This document shows, one piece after another, positions 15,047 to 22,229 of a stretch of DNA of 23,256 nucleotides. The translations under genes were made by a program, and so were the position numbers. Source of the DNA: Bacteroidota bacterium (GTDB lineage: Bacteria; Bacteroidota; Bacteroidia; NS11-12g; UBA955); contig SXYY01000072.1 in the NCBI GenBank assembly GCA_005788145.1, forward strand, positions 1 through 23,256, given 5' to 3'. The notes beneath the pieces were generated by a model. That model did no database searches and had not been told where the DNA came from. It worked only from the letters and a program-made list of their open reading frames with translations. Within the stretch, counting starts at the first letter, position 1. Each line of letters starts with the position of its first letter.

Positions 15047-16006
15047 TTATATGGTGATTTGATCCAAACAAACCAAGAAATCATCGGGAGACGTAATGAT
15101 TCGGCAATTGCTCGGAACCTTTAAGTCTCTGCGTTTCACCACTTGCGTACCTGTCACCAAAATCTGGGTATTGGGCCAGTTTCTGGAAAGGGTTTGAATG
15201 TACACCTGAACGGGCATGCTCGCATTGGCGTTGGTGATTGCGCAAAAAACAACATCCGGATTGTGGAGTTTGTATATCTTGTTCAAATCGTCGAGCGGCG
15301 TTGATGTACCAAGGTAGGTGACCTTTTGTCCCCTCGAACGCAAGATATAGGAAGCAAACAACAGACTGAGCTCATGGTTCTCTTGGTTCGGAAGAAACAA
15401 CAAGAATTTTTTGGCGTTTGGATGCGGCAGCACATTGAGTTGATCAATTGCCACAAACATGCGTTGTTTGATGATGTTTGTGATGAAGTGTTCGTGTGCC
15501 ACGTGAATGGTTCCACTGAGCCAAAGTACGCCCACGTGCTGCAAAAATGGGAATATGATGTTCACGGTGGTTTCTTCCATCCCCAATTTGAGGATATTGA
15601 TGGAAAGCACTTTGTTGAATTCCTTTTCATCGAATTCAAACATGGCCGTGCTGAGCGCCGTAATTTGACTTTGGTGACTGGAACTATTTTCCGATATGCT
15701 GAGTGTTCTGCGCTGAACCTCATCCCTGCTCATTTCTGCAATTCGGCTTATTTTAAAACCGTTTGCATTCAGCATGGCGATGTTCATCATGTATTTCAAA
15801 TCATCCTCTTCGTAATAGCGAATATTCGTATCAGTTCGCTTGGGCAAAAGCATTCCGTAACGCTGTTCCCAGATCCGTAATGTGTAGGCTTTGATACCGG
15901 TAATGTTTTCGATATCTTTGATAAAATACTTGTCGCGGTAGTCTTTTTTCGACCTTTTAGCGTCTTGTTTGTTAATATCAAATACCTTCTCTGAAAAATT
16001 CGACAT
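15047..16006 (-). CDS. MerR family regulator with B12-binding domain (CarH/LitR-like)
   Basis: A 319-residue regulator. The MerR helix-turn-helix is at 27-95 (YFIKDIENITGIKAYTLRIW, EQRY, RYYEEDDL). The cobalamin part follows: a helical cap with the W-x9-EH motif (W162, E172, H173) and a Rossmann-type B12 domain with ENHELSLL, whose H211 is the likely lower cobalt ligand, followed by VTYLGTSTP. This is the layout of CarH, which binds adenosylcobalamin, represses in the dark and releases DNA on light. The base after W162 is Leu, where T. thermophilus CarH has its photoproduct histidine (from memory), so the light chemistry may differ. The first 26 residues are a charged extension before the HTH. 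Start codons of this gene and the SDR gene are 4 bases apart. Confidence 0.88.
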   Translation of the reverse strand: MSNFSEKVFDINKQDAKRSKKDYRDKYFIKDIENITGIKAYTLRIWEQRYGMLLPKRTDTNIRYYEEDDLKYMMNIAMLNANGFKISRIAEMSRDEVQRRTLSISENSSSHQSQITALSTAMFEFDEKEFNKVLSINILKLGMEETTVNIIFPFLQHVGVLWLSGTIHVAHEHFITNIIKQRMFVAIDQLNVLPHPNAKKFLLFLPNQENHELSLLFASYILRSRGQKVTYLGTSTPLDDLNKIYKLHNPDVVFCAITNANASMPVQVYIQTLSRNWPNTQILVTGTQVVKRRDLKVPSNCRIITSPDDFLVCLDQITI

Positions 16007-16010
16007 TGTT
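16007..16010. promoter_or_regulatory. 4-base divergent gap between regulator and SDR genes
   Basis: Only TGTT separates the two start codons, so both promoters must lie inside the coding sequence of the opposite gene. No clear TAnnTTTG match is visible on either side within 60 bases; TACCTTCT (15983-15990) is the closest for the SDR side. A regulator bound here would cover both 5' ends. Confidence 0.4.
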
Positions 16011-17006
16011 ATGAAAATTGTTATTACAGGCGGCTCTGGGCTTATTGGCGGGCAACTATCTCACCTACTTGAAGATAGAGGTCACGTTGTGTTACACTTA
16101 GGCCGATGTCGTAGTAACAAACAAACCGTACAAAAAGATTTGCCATCGGGAAAAAATATTTTTTGGTCGAATCCTGAAATTCTAGAAAATGTGGATGTGG
16201 TGGTCCATTTGGCAGGGGCTAACGTTGCAAAACCTTGGACAAAAGCCTACAAAAAAGAAATTTTAGAAAGTCGTGCTCATGGCACCGAAGCATTGATGCA
16301 GGCTTGTTCTTTGTGTACAAATCCCCCAAAACACATCATATCTGCGAGCGGCATTGGGTACTACCCCGAGTGGGTTCTACAAACACTTACCGAAGAAAGC
16401 ACTGCTGGCGAGGGGTTTCTTGCCGAAGTTTGTAAAATTTGGGAAGATAGTTTGTTCAAAAACAACCCCAAGCAGCTGGCGTTGAGCATTGTGCGAACGG
16501 GATTGGTTTTATCGAACAGAAGCAAGATCGTGAATGCAGCTCAAGCGCAATTTTTATTGAGCGGAATGGTGGGTTCTGTTGGCTATCACAGCAATCGCTG
16601 GAGTTGGATCCACATTGTTGATTTGTGTAATCAATACATCGCTTTGATTGAAGGTAGGCTGCAGCCCGGCATATACAACGGGGTTGCCCCTAACCCATGC
16701 ACGCAAGGTGAATTTGGTGACGCCTTTGAACGATTCCCCGCGGTAAATATTCCCGTCTGGCTTCCCATTTTCCGCCTTCAATTATTTTTGGCAAAAAAAC
16801 TCAACCGACTCATCCGGTTTTTGGGTATTCGAAAGCGTCTCATTGTTCCCGCGTGGCTGATCAAATGGGCTTGGGGTGAACGCTCGGTCATCGCCCTAAC
16901 AAATCAGTATGTATCCGCAACAAAAACATTGGACCAAGGATTTTGTTATCAGTATCCAACCATTGAATCGGCCATGCAGCATTTGCAAGGTCACCCCAAA
17001 ATCTGA
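16011..17006 (+). CDS. TIGR01777/YfcH family epimerase-like SDR protein
   Basis: A 331-residue extended short-chain dehydrogenase-like protein. It opens with MKIVITGGSGLIGGQLSHLL, the NAD(P) GxxGxxG site, followed by VVVHLAGANVAKPWT (about 63-77), ESRAHGTEAL (about 86-95) and ASGIGYYPE (about 112-120), the TIGR01777 pattern. WSWIHIVDLC (about 201-210) is the usual substrate-loop motif. The last about 80 residues carry a hydrophobic/basic DUF1731-like end. The reaction of these proteins is unknown. The ATG at 16011 sits right before the Rossmann motif. The stop TGA overlaps the photolyase ATG (TGATG), so the two are translationally coupled and probably co-regulated by the divergent MerR protein. 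Confidence 0.88.
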   Translation: MKIVITGGSGLIGGQLSHLLEDRGHVVLHLGRCRSNKQTVQKDLPSGKNIFWSNPEILENVDVVVHLAGANVAKPWTKAYKKEILESRAHGTEALMQACSLCTNPPKHIISASGIGYYPEWVLQTLTEESTAGEGFLAEVCKIWEDSLFKNNPKQLALSIVRTGLVLSNRSKIVNAAQAQFLLSGMVGSVGYHSNRWSWIHIVDLCNQYIALIEGRLQPGIYNGVAPNPCTQGEFGDAFERFPAVNIPVWLPIFRLQLFLAKKLNRLIRFLGIRKRLIVPAWLIKWAWGERSVIALTNQYVSATKTLDQGFCYQYPTIESAMQHLQGHPKI

Positions 17007-18331
17007 TGCAAAAAACTCTTTATTTCTGGTTCCGCCGCGATTTGCGTCTAACCGACAATCATGGCTTGTTCCGCGCTGTTGAATTGGCCAAGGAAAAGAA
17101 TGCCACAATCCAATGTGCTTTCATTTTCGACAAATCCATTTTAGACCGCTTGGAAAACCCGAAAGATACACGGGTACAATTCATTCACAGAGAAATTGCA
17201 TCGATCAAAGCACAACTTCAACAAGCTGGCGGTGATTTGATGGTTTGGTATGGCCATCCCGTTGAGGTTTGGAAAGAACAATTGCAAGCGCTCCCCGGCA
17301 TTGCTTTGATTTGCAACCGCGACTACGAACCCTCGGCCATTCATCGCGACGATCAAGTTGCAGCGGTGTGTGCATCTCACAACATGGAATTTTTGTCGTA
17401 CAAAGACCATTGCATCTTCGAAAAATCAGAGGTCACAAAGGACGATGGCAAGCCTTATACTGTTTTTACCCCTTACAGTAGAAAATGGAAGGCGCATTTG
17501 GCACAAAATCCAGTACACGCTTTTGCCTCAGAAACCGCGTTGGAGATGATATCCCCGGTTGCAGAAACGCAACGGCGGGTAATGCCTACCCTGGAATCGA
17601 TGGGTTTTGAATCGTTCAGCTTCAATTACCCGGAAAAAACAATCACCCAAACGCTCATCAAGGAGTATGACAAGAAAAGGAATTTCCCCTCGGTGCAGGG
17701 CACAAGCAGGCTTGGGCTCCATTTTCGCTTTGGCACTATCAGTATTCGGGAAAAATTGACAAAAGCGCTCACATTGAATGAAACGTTTGTGAACGAGTTG
17801 ATCTGGCGCGATTTTTATATCCAGATATTGTGGCACTTTCCGCACGTGGTTGGTGGCGCATTCAAACCGCTTTACAATCAAATCGCTTGGCGAAACAACG
17901 AGGAGGATTTTGCGCGATGGAGGGACGGAAAAACGGGTTATCCCATCGTGGATGCCGGTATGCGGGAGTTGAACACCACGGGCTTTATGCACAACCGCGT
18001 TCGGATGATTGTGGCAAGTTTCTTGACCAAGCATCTTTTGATCGATTGGCGATGGGGCGAGGCCTATTTTGCAGAAAAACTACTGGATTTTGAGTTGGCG
18101 AGCAACAATGGTGGATGGCAATGGGCTGCGGGTTCTGGCGTGGATGCGGCTCCCTATTTCAGGGTATTCAATCCCACTTTACAAACGGAGAAATTCGACA
18201 AGCAGTTTCAGTATATCAAACAATGGGTTCCGGAATACGGCACACCCAATTACCCCGAGCCAATGGTTGACCATGCGTTTGCGAGAAAACGGTGCTTGGA
18301 AACCTATGATGCCGCGTTAAAAGCGGGTTAA
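17006..18331 (+). CDS. phrB: Class I CPD photolyase (deoxyribodipyrimidine photolyase)
   Basis: A 441-residue light-driven DNA repair enzyme that splits UV-made pyrimidine dimers using FADH- and an antenna pigment. N-terminal antenna domain: YFWFRRDLRLTDNHGL (6-21). FAD domain: ELIWRDFYIQ (264-273), DAGMRELNTTGFMHNRVRM (316-334), and SNNGGWQWAAGSGVDAAPYF (366-385). By alignment with E. coli PhrB, the electron-transfer tryptophans W306/W359/W382 match W295, W348 and W371, N378 matches N367, and E274 and N341 match E264 and N330. All needed residues are thus present, which argues for repair activity over a pure cryptochrome. The start ATG overlaps the SDR stop; a terminator lies 80 bases after the stop. 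Confidence 0.95.
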   Translation: MQKTLYFWFRRDLRLTDNHGLFRAVELAKEKNATIQCAFIFDKSILDRLENPKDTRVQFIHREIASIKAQLQQAGGDLMVWYGHPVEVWKEQLQALPGIALICNRDYEPSAIHRDDQVAAVCASHNMEFLSYKDHCIFEKSEVTKDDGKPYTVFTPYSRKWKAHLAQNPVHAFASETALEMISPVAETQRRVMPTLESMGFESFSFNYPEKTITQTLIKEYDKKRNFPSVQGTSRLGLHFRFGTISIREKLTKALTLNETFVNELIWRDFYIQILWHFPHVVGGAFKPLYNQIAWRNNEEDFARWRDGKTGYPIVDAGMRELNTTGFMHNRVRMIVASFLTKHLLIDWRWGEAYFAEKLLDFELASNNGGWQWAAGSGVDAAPYFRVFNPTLQTEKFDKQFQYIKQWVPEYGTPNYPEPMVDHAFARKRCLETYDAALKAG

Positions 18332-18389
18332 TTGGGGTTGTGGGATTGGCATTTGATGGATGGAGAAGGATAAGGTTTGCTGTATTTGC

Positions 18390-18421
18390 AGGGAGAAAAA
18401 AATGTAGGGAGAAAAAAAATG
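18390..18421. repeat. Tandem copy of a purine-rich 15-16 base unit
   Basis: AGGGAGAAAAAAATG (18390-18404) followed, after one T, by AGGGAGAAAAAAAATG (18406-18421). The units differ only in having seven or eight A. It lies in the gap between the photolyase stop and the terminator and looks like a recent slippage duplication. Confidence 0.7.
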
Positions 18422-18441
18422 GGCGCGGAGCGCCCATTTTT
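18412..18441. terminator. Bidirectional terminator between phrB and prfB
   Basis: AATGGGCGC-GGA-GCGCCCATT (18418-18438), a 9-bp stem with a 3-base loop, flanked by an A run on the left and a short T run on the right. It gives T-tailed hairpins on both strands and so can end the converging photolyase and prfB messages. Confidence 0.88.
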
Positions 18442-18448
18442 GATTGTC

Positions 18449-19547
18449 TTATTTTTTCAATTCACCGCCGCTCGCTGCCAACAAGTAACTCTTGATGAAC
18501 GGCCATAAATCGCCATCCATTACGTTGCCAACGTTGCTGGTTTCCTCGCCGGTTCTCACGTCCTTCACCAACTTGTATGGATGAAACACGTAGTTCCTAA
18601 TTTGGGAACCCCATTCAATTTTCATCTTGCCATCCTCAATCTCCGCCCTTGCAGCATTGCGTTTGGCCAGTTCCAATTCGTACAAGCGTGATTTCAGCAT
18701 TTGCATCGCACGTTCGCGGTTTCCCAACTGACTGCGGTCTACCTGACAAACAACCACAATGCCAGTGGGTATGTGCGTCAGTTGCACTTTGGTTTCAACT
18801 TTGTTTACATTCTGTCCGCCTGCACCACCTGAACGACTCGTATGCAACTCCACATCTTGGGGTTTGATTTCTATCTCGATGGTATCATCGACCAATGGAT
18901 AGGCATAGACACTCACAAACGAGGTATGTCGGCGCGCATTGGAATCGAACGGAGAAATCCGCACCATTCGATGAACGCCATTTTCACCTTTCAAGTAGCC
19001 AAACGCAAAATCACCTTTGATCTCTAGGGACACACTCTTCACACCGGCGACATCACCGTCTTGTCTATCGAGTTCTGAAACGGAGAAACCATTCTTTTCC
19101 GCCCACATGAGGTACATTCTTGTGAGCATTTGGGCCCAGTCGCAACTTTCCGTACCACCTGCGCCCGCATTGATTTCCAACACACAGCCGAGGTGATCTT
19201 CTTCGCTTTGAAGCATGTTTTTAAATTCCAAGTCCTCCACCAATTGCATCAGTTGGAGGTATTGGGCGTGTACTTCTTCAGTGGTAGCCTCCCCCATTTC
19301 TTGGAACTCCACCAAGACTTCCAAATCACCGATGGTGTTGGTGATTAATCCATAGGCATCGGTCCAAATTTTCTTATCCTTGATTTTTTTCAGGTGCAAC
19401 TCCGCCTTTTTGGGCTCGTCCCAAAACTTGGGATCTAGGGTTTGTTCTTCTTCGTCGGCGATTTCCGCAAGTTTCCTATCGACGTCAAAGATACCTCCTC
19501 AAAGCCTCTACACGGCCTCTTAAATCTTTAAACTGCTCTGTATTCAC
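18449..19547 (-). CDS. prfB: Peptide chain release factor 2 with programmed +1 frameshift
   Basis: RF2 recognises UGA and UAA stops and triggers peptide release. The coding sequence is 19547-19488 joined to 19486-18449, giving 365 residues, as in E. coli. The first part is VNTEQFKDLRGRVEALRRYL, then TGA in frame (19487-19485); shifting +1 continues DVDRKLAEIADEEEQTLD and onward. Domain signs: the SPF tripeptide that reads UGA (in RMVRISPFDSNARRH, about 198-200) and the GGQ motif (SGGAGGQNVNK, about 243-245) of the peptidyl-transfer centre. The start is GTG at 19547, 5 bases after a TACCTTTG box, so the message may be leaderless. A gene caller that ignores the shift would miss the first 49 residues. 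Confidence 0.95.
19484..19499 (-). promoter_or_regulatory. RF2 +1 programmed frameshift site
   Basis: Minus strand AGGAGGTATCTTTGAC: an internal Shine-Dalgarno-like AGGAGG, three bases, CTT, the stop TGA and a following C. This is the conserved prfB autoregulation site; low RF2 slows termination at the TGA and favours slipping of the CTT-decoding tRNA by one base. Every element of the known signal is present. Confidence 0.97.
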
Positions 19548-19740
19548 GGATGCAAAGGTACGATAATTCAAGCGGAGATTGGCATGAAAGTCCTTTGTAG
19601 CCGTCTTCGGGAACTTGTGTTTGTTTATTTTTTTGACCCACAGATGTACAACAATTTTGTCCATACAACAATCCGTCTGTGCGACTAAGTATGGCAATGG
19701 CAAAGTTACAACTGCATTTAGAATGGTTATCGGAATATTG
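19548..19740 (-). other. Gap between the omega-amidase gene and prfB
   Basis: A 193-base stretch. On the minus strand it holds two TAnnTTTG boxes (TAACTTTG ending about 44 bases after the hydrolase stop, and TACCTTTG at 19560-19553) and a direct repeat ATTGTTGTA 18-20 bases apart near 19646-19676. A minus-strand frame without stops joins it to prfB, but the Lys-rich peptide it would give is not like RF2 N-termini. Confidence 0.4.
19553..19560 (-). promoter_or_regulatory. -7 box for prfB
   Basis: Minus strand TACCTTTG, a full TAnnTTTG match, ending 5 bases before the proposed GTG start. No TTG is seen at the -33 distance. If this is the promoter, transcription starts at or beside the start codon. 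Confidence 0.5.
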
Positions 19741-20514
19741 TCAGAATCCATCGGCATCGCGCAGAAATGGAAACTTCGCGCGGAACTGTTCAAGAGGCCC
19801 TTTTTCCAGGACCACATGGGCGATACCTTCTCTTTCGTGGGGTTGCATCAGGTAGTCACCATCGAACCGAAGTGCTTGAGAATGGCCATTGTGGGCAATA
19901 CCTTTTCCATCGTTCCCTACCCGGTTCACCGCCACTACATAGGATTGATTTTCAATGGCACGGGCTTTCAACAGGGCATCCCAAGCAGAAATTCTGACCG
20001 AGGGCCAATTCGCCACAAACAGGATACACTGTGGAACATTTGCCTGATCCAACAACATTGTTTTGCGTATCCATGTCGGAAAACGCAAATCATAGCAAAT
20101 AAAGGGCGCGATGGCCCAACCTTGATAATGAAATACACAATGCTGAGCGCCGGCAGTATAATGCCCATCTTCTCCCGCAAATGAGAATAAATGTCGCTTG
20201 TCGTACTGAGCCACGACCTCGCCCTGATATACCGCCAAAAATCGGTTGTAGAAATGTCCTTTTTCTTTTATTGCCAAACTCCCACAAATCATTCTGTCCG
20301 CACTCAAGGCCTTCATCCATTGTACGGTTTCACCATCCATGGATTCGGCCCAATCCTCTGGTTTCATGGTAAATCCCGTTCCAAACATCTCTGGCAACAC
20401 AACCAACGAATTGGACATGGTTTGTCCCATATGCCACTGCAATCGCGCCCTGTTGGCCGCAGGATTTTCCCAGTTGAGGGCGGTTTGGATTAAGTAGACA
20501 TTTAAAGCTGACAT
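19741..20514 (-). CDS. Carbon-nitrogen hydrolase, omega-amidase (YafV/Nit2-like)
   Basis: A 257-residue nitrilase-superfamily enzyme. The catalytic triad is seen as E42 (LPEMFGTGF), K106 (YDKRHLF) and C140 (FICYDLRFP), with a second conserved glutamate in FAGEDGHY (E115). The YafV/omega-amidase subgroup hydrolyses alpha-ketoglutaramate or alpha-ketosuccinamate to the keto acid and ammonia. DLRFPxWxRK, ILFVANWPSVRISAWDALLKARAIENQ and the VNRVGNDGKG loop match this subgroup. The start ATG at 20514 lies 13 bases inside the end of the aminotransferase gene, so the pair are coupled. Together they suit the glutamine transaminase/omega-amidase route, with methionine salvage as a possible purpose. 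Confidence 0.92.
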   Translation of the reverse strand: MSALNVYLIQTALNWENPAANRARLQWHMGQTMSNSLVVLPEMFGTGFTMKPEDWAESMDGETVQWMKALSADRMICGSLAIKEKGHFYNRFLAVYQGEVVAQYDKRHLFSFAGEDGHYTAGAQHCVFHYQGWAIAPFICYDLRFPTWIRKTMLLDQANVPQCILFVANWPSVRISAWDALLKARAIENQSYVVAVNRVGNDGKGIAHNGHSQALRFDGDYLMQPHEREGIAHVVLEKGPLEQFRAKFPFLRDADGF

Positions 20515-21647
20515 AGCAATTCGGTACTCTTTAGCAGTGTATCATCATTTTTGGCAAAACAAAACCGAAGCCATCGCTGGCCTTTGGGCGGATTTTGATA
20601 AAACGCACTCACAGGAATCGAGGCCACACCCAATGTTTCTGTTAAATGAACGGCAAAGTCAAGGTCGGCAAGTTCTGAAATCCTGCTGTAATCCACGATT
20701 TGAAAATAAGCACCTTCACATGGCAAAAGTTGAAACCGAGAACCGCGCAGTTTGCTCGCGAATAAATCGCGTTTTTGCTGCATCACTGTGGAAACCGATT
20801 TTTCATAGTGGGGATTGGTCGACAAGAATTCTGCCGCCGCGATTTGCATTGGTGTATTTGCTGCAAAAGCCAAAAATTGGTAAACCTTTCGAATCTCTTG
20901 GGTGAGATCTTCAGGTGCGGTTACATAACCCAATTTCCATCCTGTGGCGTGAAAGGTCTTGCCAAAGGAAGATACAGCCACTGCGCGGTGGGCCAATTCG
21001 GGTATTTGCAATACAGAAACATGCTCGGCTCCATCAAGCACCATGTGTTCGTATACTTCATCACTCAGCACCATGATGCGCGTATCCAAAAGGATATTTG
21101 CCAAATTGTTCCATTGAGTGCGATCAAAAACCAATCCCAGTGGATTGTGCGGCGTATTGACAACCACCAACTTCGTTTTATTGTTGATGACTTGTTTCAA
21201 TTCCTCGAACGGATAGGTTCCGTCGGGATTGATCGACAAACGCACGGGCACGCCGCCAGCGAGGACAATGGATGGCGCGTAACTGTCATATGATGGGTCG
21301 AACAATATCACTGCATCGCCCGGCATCACCAAGGCTTGAAACACAGAAAACAATCCGGCGGTTGCCCCAGGTACAATGGTAATATGTTTATCGGGATCGA
21401 TAGCAAATGCCCTGCCCCATGAGTTTTGTCGGTCCGCCAACACCTGCCGTAGCGATTGCTGCCCTGCCATCGGCGAATACTGATTCAATCCGTTCTGCAT
21501 GGCACGATTCACCATTTCTACGAGTGACGGATCCGGGTTGAACTCGGGAAATCCTTGGGATAGGTTGATTGCTTTGTACTTGGCGGCGAGGGCCGACATC
21601 ACGGTAAAGATTGAGGCTCCCTGGCCGGGAAGTTTCGAAGCTTGCAC
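20502..21647 (-). CDS. Class I/II aminotransferase (YbdL/methionine-glutamine type)
   Basis: A 381-residue fold-type-I PLP enzyme. It opens SKLPGQGASIFTVMSALA and INLSQGFPEFNPD, very close in pattern to E. coli YbdL (methionine aminotransferase) and kynurenine/glutamine transaminases. PLP contacts: Y120 in FDPSYDSYAP, N168 in NTPHNPLG, D197 and Y199 in LSDEVYEH, K230 as the Schiff-base lysine in SSFGKTFHATGWKLGY, and the arginine in RWLRFCFAKN. The start is GTG at 21647; an in-frame stop lies four codons upstream and the next ATG would cut off the conserved SKLP segment. It overlaps the omega-amidase gene, which would remove the ketoglutaramate formed when glutamine donates the amino group. 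Confidence 0.92.
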   Translation of the reverse strand: MQASKLPGQGASIFTVMSALAAKYKAINLSQGFPEFNPDPSLVEMVNRAMQNGLNQYSPMAGQQSLRQVLADRQNSWGRAFAIDPDKHITIVPGATAGLFSVFQALVMPGDAVILFDPSYDSYAPSIVLAGGVPVRLSINPDGTYPFEELKQVINNKTKLVVVNTPHNPLGLVFDRTQWNNLANILLDTRIMVLSDEVYEHMVLDGAEHVSVLQIPELAHRAVAVSSFGKTFHATGWKLGYVTAPEDLTQEIRKVYQFLAFAANTPMQIAAAEFLSTNPHYEKSVSTVMQQKRDLFASKLRGSRFQLLPCEGAYFQIVDYSRISELADLDFAVHLTETLGVASIPVSAFYQNPPKGQRWLRFCFAKNDDTLLKSTELLCQL

Positions 21648-21714
21648 AAAGCGAATTTACACACAGCAGGGATTGAAAACATCGGATATGGGGAAATAAT
21701 ATTTTGGACAATCG

Positions 21715-21746
21715 TTGGCTTGGCGATGTAAAATTGACTAAATTTG
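21715..21746 (+). promoter_or_regulatory. Promoter for the tRNA gene
   Basis: TTG (21715-21717), 21 bases, TAAATTTG (21739-21746), a full -7 match. Transcription would begin near 21752, about 29 bases before the mature tRNA 5' end. Confidence 0.7.
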
Positions 21747-21780
21747 CAACCCTTTCTACCTTTTCTTCGGATAGAAATTG

Positions 21781-21855
21781 GGCCCTTAGCTCAGCTGGTT
21801 AGTAGCACCTGACTCATAATCAGGGGGTCGCTGGTTCGAACCCAGCAGGGCCCAC
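21781..21855 (+). tRNA. tRNA with anticodon CAT, likely Ile2 (or elongator Met)
   Basis: A full cloverleaf: acceptor GGGCCCT/AGGGCCC (7 pairs), D arm GCTC...TAGC, anticodon stem CCTGA/TCAGG with loop CTCATAA (anticodon CAT, 21816-21818), T arm GCTGG-TTCGAAC-CCAGC, discriminator A. A CCA follows directly (21856-21858). The paired G1-C72 and the missing GGG/CCC anticodon stem rule out initiator tRNA. The sequence resembles tRNA-Ile2, whose C34 becomes lysidine and reads AUA: the GGTCGCTGG run after the anticodon arm and the GGGCCC-like acceptor are shared with E. coli ileX. Base 22 is T, opposite C13, so the last D-stem pair is a mismatch. Confidence 0.93.
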
Positions 21856-21860
21856 CAAAA

Positions 21861-21888
21861 GCCTCTCAGAAATGAGGGGCTTTTTTTA
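21861..21888 (+). terminator. Terminator after the tRNA
   Basis: AGCCTCTCA-GAAA-TGAGGGGCT followed by six further T: a 9-bp stem (one G-T pair) closed by a GAAA tetraloop, placed 3 bases after the CCA end. Confidence 0.92.
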
Positions 21889-22229
21889 TGGCACTATTTC
21901 CAAGTGATTACTCAGTTAAAATGTGATGATTGCTTTTTTCAAGAACGTATCACGAAATTAGAAAGTGACTTCTATATTTCCTATTCTCAGTACAATTTGG
22001 TGCGCATTAGTTTACGCAGTTTGACCTTTCATTTTCTCGAAATCAAGGGCTTAGCAACTTTCCCCCAATTTTCAACACCTACCACATCATATTCTCAGGA
22101 GAATTGGGGTGTCCTACTTTACTATCCCCCTATGCCTTTGGCAATTCGAGTAACCCCCTATCATTCGCTTTAACAAAGGGGGCAAACAAGTAATGTCTGG
22201 TGTTATTGTGATTTCCTCTTCTCTTGTCG
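21889..22229. other. Non-coding stretch between tRNA and radC-like gene
   Basis: About 340 bases without a convincing gene. A plus-strand frame from a GTG at 21904 to 22173 gives 89 residues of no recognisable pattern. I see no exact TAnnTTTG promoter, no hairpin and no duplicate of the tRNA 3' end. It appears more AT-rich and less ordered than the rest of the window, in keeping with decayed or imported DNA. Confidence 0.45.

Noticed and set aside
17528..18034. A 168-codon minus-strand frame inside the photolyase gene
   Set aside because: It opposes the best-conserved photolyase region, which explains its open frame.
19615..20184. A 189-codon plus-strand frame opposite the omega-amidase gene
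   Set aside because: The minus-strand gene holds the full catalytic triad; this is an antisense frame.
21648..21655. TCGCTTTG as a -7 box for the aminotransferase gene
   Set aside because: One mismatch at a key A, and its last base is the first base of the GTG start codon, leaving no room for transcription to start ahead of it.
21904..22173. An 89-residue frame beginning with GTG after the tRNA terminator
   Set aside because: No family pattern, no promoter and unusual composition; it could be a remnant but there is nothing to support a gene.
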